Source of the DNA: JAWVFM01 sp963841455
Lineage (GTDB): Bacteria > Actinomycetota > Thermoleophilia > Solirubrobacterales > 70-9
Reading direction: 5' to 3'
Assembly: GCA_963841455.1 (NCBI GenBank)
Contig: CAWJCU010000004.1
Coordinates: 1-64,000 of the forward strand
DNA length: 64,000 nucleotides
In this document: positions 60,133 to 64,000 of the stretch, piece after piece
Layout: the number at the start of each line of letters is the position of its first letter
Numbering within the stretch: the stretch's first letter is position 1
Notes under the pieces: model-generated
The model's database searches: none
What the model was told of the DNA's origin: nothing
Seen by the model: the letters and a program-made list of their open reading frames with translations, nothing else
Program-made: the position numbers and the translations under genes

Positions 60133-60881
60133 GCTTGAGCGATGCCGACGCCTATGACCGGTTCATGGGCCGCTACTCGAGGCCGCTGGCGGTGCCCTTC
60201 GCCGATTTCGCCGGACTCCCGCTCGACGGCCGGGTCCTCGACGTCGGATGCGGCCCCGGTGCGCTGACCGCGGAGCTCGCCCGGAGGGCCAGGCCGGGAC
60301 GGGTGACCGCGGTCGACCCGTCCGAGGAATTCGTCGCGGCCCTACGCGGCCGCCATCCCGGAGTCCTGGTCATCCGCGCGCCGGCTGAGGATCTGCCGTT
60401 CGAAGGAGGCTGCTTCGATGCGACGCTCGCCCAGCTCGTGGTCAACGTCATGGACGATCCGGTCACAGGCCTCCGCGAGATGGCGAGGGTGACGCGGGAC
60501 GGCGGCGTCGTCGCCGCATGCGTGTGGGACTTCACCGACGGCGGGCCGATCGGTCCGTTCTGGGATGCCGCCCAAGCGCTCGATCCTGAGGTCGAGACCG
60601 GGTCTGTCTGCCCCGGCAGCAGGGCCGGCCACCTGGCCGACCTCTTTCGCGCGGCTGGAATCGCCGACATCGTCGACAGCGCCGTCGCGGTGGACGTCGA
60701 GCACGCCACGTTCGAGGACTGGTGGGAGCCGTTCACGCTCGGCGTCGCCCCATCGGGTGCGCACGTCGCCGGCCTCGAGCCCGATCGGCGCACGGCATTG
60801 CGCGAGCTCTGCAGGGAGAGGCTGCCGGAGCCACCGTTCGTGGTGTCGGCGAAGGCCTGGGTGGCGCGCGGCGCGGCTTGA
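60129..60881 (+). CDS. Class I SAM-dependent methyltransferase
   Basis: 250 residues. RVLDVGCGPGALTAELARRA (SAM site), VTAVDPSEEFVAALRGRHPG, LPFEGGCFDATLAQLVVNVM, then VTRDGGVVAACVWDFTDGGP. Ubie/COQ5-like small-molecule methyltransferase, GTG start coupled to the TfoX gene. Not a close match to the methyltransferase at 56.5 kb. Confidence 0.9.
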   Translation: MSLSDADAYDRFMGRYSRPLAVPFADFAGLPLDGRVLDVGCGPGALTAELARRARPGRVTAVDPSEEFVAALRGRHPGVLVIRAPAEDLPFEGGCFDATLAQLVVNVMDDPVTGLREMARVTRDGGVVAACVWDFTDGGPIGPFWDAAQALDPEVETGSVCPGSRAGHLADLFRAAGIADIVDSAVAVDVEHATFEDWWEPFTLGVAPSGAHVAGLEPDRRTALRELCRERLPEPPFVVSAKAWVARGAA

Positions 60882-61096
60882 CGCCTAGTAGCAGCCGCTC
60901 GCGTGGTCCAAAGATGGGACGAATACCGGTGTGGAAGGCGCCACTGTCCTTGCGGAACTCCTTCGAGCATGTAGACCGCCACGGATCGCTCGTGTCGCGG
61001 CTGTGCAACTCGGGCGTGAGAGCCTTGGGTCGCATTCGGCGACCGTAAGGGCGAGGTTGGGCTCGTGACATGAGAATCGCCGGCCAGACCGAGTGA

Positions 61097-61630
61097 CTAG
61101 GCCCAGACGATCCGGATCTCAGCGTCCGCGAGCTCCACGAACCGCCGGTGGCCGAGCCGATACGAGGCCGCCTGGATCATCGCGCTGGCGGGCGTCCATA
61201 GGGCAACCCAGCCGAAGACCACGAACGTCTGCCCGAGCAACGTGTCACCGCTTTCGTCGGCCCAGGTGAAGTCGACGATGGCGGCGATCGTCAGCGCCAG
61301 GAAGAAGATCAGCAGTCCGATCCGCGCCGGCCGCGGACGGAGGCTGCGGCGGATCCAGTGGCGGCGGGAGTCGACGGCCAGCGTCCGAAGGTCGCTGCGG
61401 ACGGCTGCGACGAGTATCTCCGCCATGCCGTCGCTCCGCTCCTCCTCGGGAAGCCAAAGCTCGAGCGTCGGCCCGCCCGAGATCCGGTTTCGCCCCTTCC
61501 GAACTCGGACCCAACGGTCCAGGATCCGCTCGCGGACCTCGTCGCTCAACGGACGCTGAGCGAGCGGCTCGGCACTCCATCCATCGAACAGCTCCGCGAC
61601 CGACGGGACACGGATCGCAAGATCGGACAC
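61097..61630 (-). CDS. Hypothetical protein with two membrane segments
   Basis: 177 residues. A soluble N-terminal half (LSDEVRERILDRWVRVRKGR, TLELWLPEEERSDGMAEI) then two hydrophobic helices (PARIGLLIFFLALTIAAIVD and TFVVFGWVALWTPASAMIQA) and a short end. Not a family I recognise; the topology suggests a small membrane sensor. The 215 bases between it and the methyltransferase are empty. Confidence 0.65.
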   Translation of the reverse strand: MSDLAIRVPSVAELFDGWSAEPLAQRPLSDEVRERILDRWVRVRKGRNRISGGPTLELWLPEEERSDGMAEILVAAVRSDLRTLAVDSRRHWIRRSLRPRPARIGLLIFFLALTIAAIVDFTWADESGDTLLGQTFVVFGWVALWTPASAMIQAASYRLGHRRFVELADAEIRIVWA

Positions 61631-61757
61631 AACCTATGTGTACCTGCTGCGGCTGACGACTTCGGGCCCATCCAGGGACTCCGCGCGCTCGCCGACGCGT
61701 AGGTCGTGCCCGCCCGAGGGCGGCCTCTTGCGATTCTGCGGGGTCGGGGGGCGCATC

Positions 61758-62720
61758 ATGTTGCGCGTGACCGAACCGACCCGAGAAGTCGTTCGTCGGC
61801 GGCGTCGACGGGAAGCCATCCGACGGCGGCGCCGGAGGCGGCGCGTCGTCGTCGCCGCGGTGGTCGTAGCCGCCGTCACCGGGGCGGTGATCTCAACGGT
61901 CGTCGCGAGCGGCTCGAGCGGTAGGCGGACGGCGTCGTCGAACGCGCATGCCGTGGCGGCAGCAGCCGGGAGCACGCCCCAGAAGCGTGAGCACCCCAAA
62001 AAGGCAGAGCGCCCCCAGAAGCCTGAGTACCCCACCGACCAGCCGACGCCGTCGCAATGGGCGTCGCGGCAGACCAACGCCGGGCAGCCTCGAAAACGGA
62101 GTACGAGCACCTCGTGCAGGTCCGTGGTCCATATCGGCGACTCGACCTCCGAGGGCCTCGACTCGCCCGATTACCTCCCCGATCGCAGACAGCGCATCGG
62201 CGCCCAGTACGCGCGCGTGGGCGCCGGCACGTGGCGGCCGGAGATCTCCGGAGCGCGATCGATCGTCGAAACGCTCCCCGGCCAGACGAATGCCTACGAC
62301 GTGGCGCGCGAGCTGGTGCGCCAGGGCTACCGCGGATGCTGGGTGCTCGCTCTTGGCACCAACGACACCGCCGACGTCGCCGTCGGCTCGTCGGTCGGCC
62401 TCACGCAGAGGATCGAGCGAATGATGTCGGCGATCGGCAACCAACCGGTCATGTGGGTGAACGTGAAGTCGCTTCTCGCGTCCAGCGCATATTCGGAGGC
62501 GAACATGGAACGCTGGGACGCCGCCCTCGTGGACGCCTGTCCGAGATACCCGAACATGCGGGTCTTCGACTGGGCGGCACTCGTCAAGGACCGCTGGTTC
62601 ATTCCCGATGGGATCCACTTCACGTCGGCGGGCTACGAGGCCCGTGCTCGTCTCATAGCGGACGCGCTCGCGGAGGCGTTTCCGGCCTCAAGTGCGCACG
62701 CGGGCTGCGTCGTCCGCTGA
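61758..62720 (+). CDS. Membrane-anchored SGNH/GDSL hydrolase
   Basis: 320 residues. A very basic N-terminus (RRRRRREAIRRRRRRRRVVV) precedes a single transmembrane helix and a Pro/Lys-rich linker with a repeated PQKxExP pattern. The SGNH catalytic blocks follow: VVHIGDSTSEGLDSPDYLPD (Ser), GTNDTADV (Asn) and DGIHFTSAGYEARARL (Asp-His). Family members deacylate or transfer acyl groups on polysaccharides. Probably acts outside the membrane. Confidence 0.88.
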   Translation: MLRVTEPTREVVRRRRRREAIRRRRRRRRVVVAAVVVAAVTGAVISTVVASGSSGRRTASSNAHAVAAAAGSTPQKREHPKKAERPQKPEYPTDQPTPSQWASRQTNAGQPRKRSTSTSCRSVVHIGDSTSEGLDSPDYLPDRRQRIGAQYARVGAGTWRPEISGARSIVETLPGQTNAYDVARELVRQGYRGCWVLALGTNDTADVAVGSSVGLTQRIERMMSAIGNQPVMWVNVKSLLASSAYSEANMERWDAALVDACPRYPNMRVFDWAALVKDRWFIPDGIHFTSAGYEARARLIADALAEAFPASSAHAGCVVR

Positions 62721-62825
62721 GGCCTACAGCGCGACGAGAGGAGCTTTCCGCGCTCCTCCGTCTAAGAAGATGATCGGTCCATTCGGAGCCGGGATCCGAC
62801 CGACCGCATATATAGTCGCGGGTGG

Positions 62826-64000
62826 GTGGGGATTCATTCGAGCAAGCGCGTCGGACTATGCGTGGCGCTTTCAGTAGTGCTCGGCGGCGTGGCCGCTTCG
62901 CCGGCGCCGGCGGCTTCAGTGAAGGTGCAGACCCAACGCATCTCCCGCTCGAGCCCCTTCTCGCCATCCTCGACCTGCGCGCTCGACAACCCCGGGTTCT
63001 CGGCCGGCTACGCGCAGGAAACGTCCGTGGCGGTCGACCCCACGAATCCGAAGCGGATCCTCGTCGCGTGGATCCAGGACGGCCGGGCGACGGACGTCGT
63101 GATGGCATCGCGCGACGGCGGGAAGACATTCTCGCGGATCCTCGTGCCAGGGCTCTCCGCCTGCACCGGAGGGCCGTTTCAGGTCGCCAGCGACCCGGGG
63201 GTCGACTTCTCGGCCGACGGACGCCAGGCCTGGTTCAGCGCGATTGTGGTCAACGGCGTCACGCCGCAGGGCGATTCGGCCCCCGCGCCGGTGCCATCCG
63301 ACCTGAGCGATCCACCGCCTGGGACGGGCGCCAGCACGGCCATGTACGCCTTCCGGTCCTTCGACGGCGGCTTCTCGTGGAATCCGCCGTACACGGTCCA
63401 GCCCGACACGGATCAGTTCTGGGACCTGCCGCGACTGACGGCCGATCCGCGCAAGCCGAAAACGGCCTACTACGTCTACGACCTGCGCGAGCCGCCCGAT
63501 CTCCTTCATGGCTACAGCCTCTTCGCTAAGACGACCGACAACGGGAGAACCTGGTCGGCGCCGAAGCCGCTCTATGACCCGCAAACCACGAACAGCTGGC
63601 CCGGCATCAGCAAGGTCCTCGTCAACGATGACGGCTCGCTGCTCGACGTGATGGCGGTCATCACCTCCAACTTCTCGGACCCGGACGCGGACCAAACCAC
63701 ACAGGAGCTCGCGGTCCGCTCGACCGACGGGGGCAAGACATGGGGCAAGCCGATCACTATCGGCTGGTCATCCGGGCGAGGCGTCACCGATGACCCGACC
63801 CATCCCACGTACGGTCTGAACACTTTCGACACGTACCCGTCGCAGACGGTCGCGCCGAACGGGGACGTCTACGTCGCCTGGCTGCAGCCGGGCTCCACGA
63901 ACCAGGCGTCGCGGATCGCGGTCGCACGGTCAGCCGACTCCGGCCGGACCTGGACCACGAGGCACATCAAGGTCCAACGGCCAGGCGGCGATGCCCACCA
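62826..64000 (+). CDS. Secreted BNR/sialidase-like beta-propeller protein (3' end cut by window edge)
   Basis: At least 391 residues, open to the right edge. GTG 62826 starts a signal peptide (KRVGLCVALSVVLGGVAA). Asp-boxes recur: SRDGGKTF, SFDGGFSW, TTDNGRTW, STDGGKTW and SADSGRTW, the mark of exo-sialidase/BNR propellers. AVDPTNPKRILVAWIQDG and DTYPSQTVAPNGDVYVAWLQ are also typical. Enzymatic sialidase residues were not looked for since the end is missing; many such proteins only bind. A fragment of a close relative lies at 51.8 kb on the other strand. Confidence 0.88.
   Translation, partial: MGIHSSKRVGLCVALSVVLGGVAASPAPAASVKVQTQRISRSSPFSPSSTCALDNPGFSAGYAQETSVAVDPTNPKRILVAWIQDGRATDVVMASRDGGKTFSRILVPGLSACTGGPFQVASDPGVDFSADGRQAWFSAIVVNGVTPQGDSAPAPVPSDLSDPPPGTGASTAMYAFRSFDGGFSWNPPYTVQPDTDQFWDLPRLTADPRKPKTAYYVYDLREPPDLLHGYSLFAKTTDNGRTWSAPKPLYDPQTTNSWPGISKVLVNDDGSLLDVMAVITSNFSDPDADQTTQELAVRSTDGGKTWGKPITIGWSSGRGVTDDPTHPTYGLNTFDTYPSQTVAPNGDVYVAWLQPGSTNQASRIAVARSADSGRTWTTRHIKVQRPGGDAH

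Noticed and set aside
1..64000. tRNA, rRNA, CRISPR, insertion sequences, phage genes
   Set aside because: None was recognised by eye; no transposase, integrase, terminal inverted repeat pair or T-loop-like segment in a tRNA context was found.

Overview
The window is very GC-rich (near 70% by eye), densely packed and free of recognisable rRNA, tRNA, CRISPR, IS or phage genes. GTG/TTG starts, ATGA/GTGA overlaps, a GAAC-N4-GTTC SOS box, a group 1h-type hydrogenase subunit, F420/deazaflavin-type small oxidoreductases and a PucR regulator divergent from a desaturase all fit a soil actinobacterium. Thermoleophilia/Solirubrobacterales-like is my best guess, and it is an inference.

Layout. 0-4.6 kb: MoxR ATPase (cut by the left edge), DUF58, transglutaminase and SixA, start/stop coupled. 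4.5-8.5 kb: PucR regulator divergent from a stearoyl-type desaturase, then MBL hydrolase, DUF202 and a LysE exporter. 8.6-13.3 kb: five neighbouring genes (CocE-type peptidase, lipoprotein, SCO1, TlpA thioredoxin, aldo/keto reductase) that are each recognisable but together carry about ten frameshifts. 13.4-20 kb: beta-lactamase-fold esterase, Ser/Thr kinase with extracellular TPR-like domain, and an amino-acid ABC importer with a structured intercistronic spacer. 20-24.3 kb: BVMO, then a cold-adaptation-like block (cspA plus a coupled small gene, acyl-lipid desaturase, DEAD-box helicase with a structured leader). 24.4-25.3 kb: c-di-AMP (ydaO) riboswitch in front of a secreted cell-wall-type protein. 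25.4-29.2 kb: hydrogenase small subunit without its large subunit, PAS-GGDEF-EAL protein, cyclopropane-synthase-like methyltransferase. 29.3-36.3 kb: RecQ, epimerase, secreted protein, SOS-boxed dinB, ICMT-like methyltransferase, MFS pump. 36.3-44.4 kb: small enzymes including two intact DUF899 genes and one truncated copy, an M20 peptidase, a gutted Na+/H+ antiporter and a homoserine dehydrogenase. 44.4-49.6 kb: secreted alpha/beta hydrolase, then an APH-like kinase/DUF6285 gene coupled to an acyl-CoA dehydrogenase and followed by a quinone reductase, resembling the LvaABC 4-hydroxyacyl-CoA pathway. 49.6-64 kb: ArsR/SRPBCC pair with an operator, DUF1275, MFS pump, MsrA, second cspA, methyltransferases, a PD40 propeller protein, an SGNH hydrolase and a BNR/sialidase-like protein cut by the right edge.

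The strongest non-coding signals are: an identical 10-base element at the same distance upstream of both cspA genes that can pair with the Shine-Dalgarno; the ydaO riboswitch; three-arm alternative hairpins inside the ABC operon; the SOS box overlapping the dinB start; and three stem-loops in the DEAD-box helicase leader. All homology statements rest on recognising motifs by eye; no search was run.
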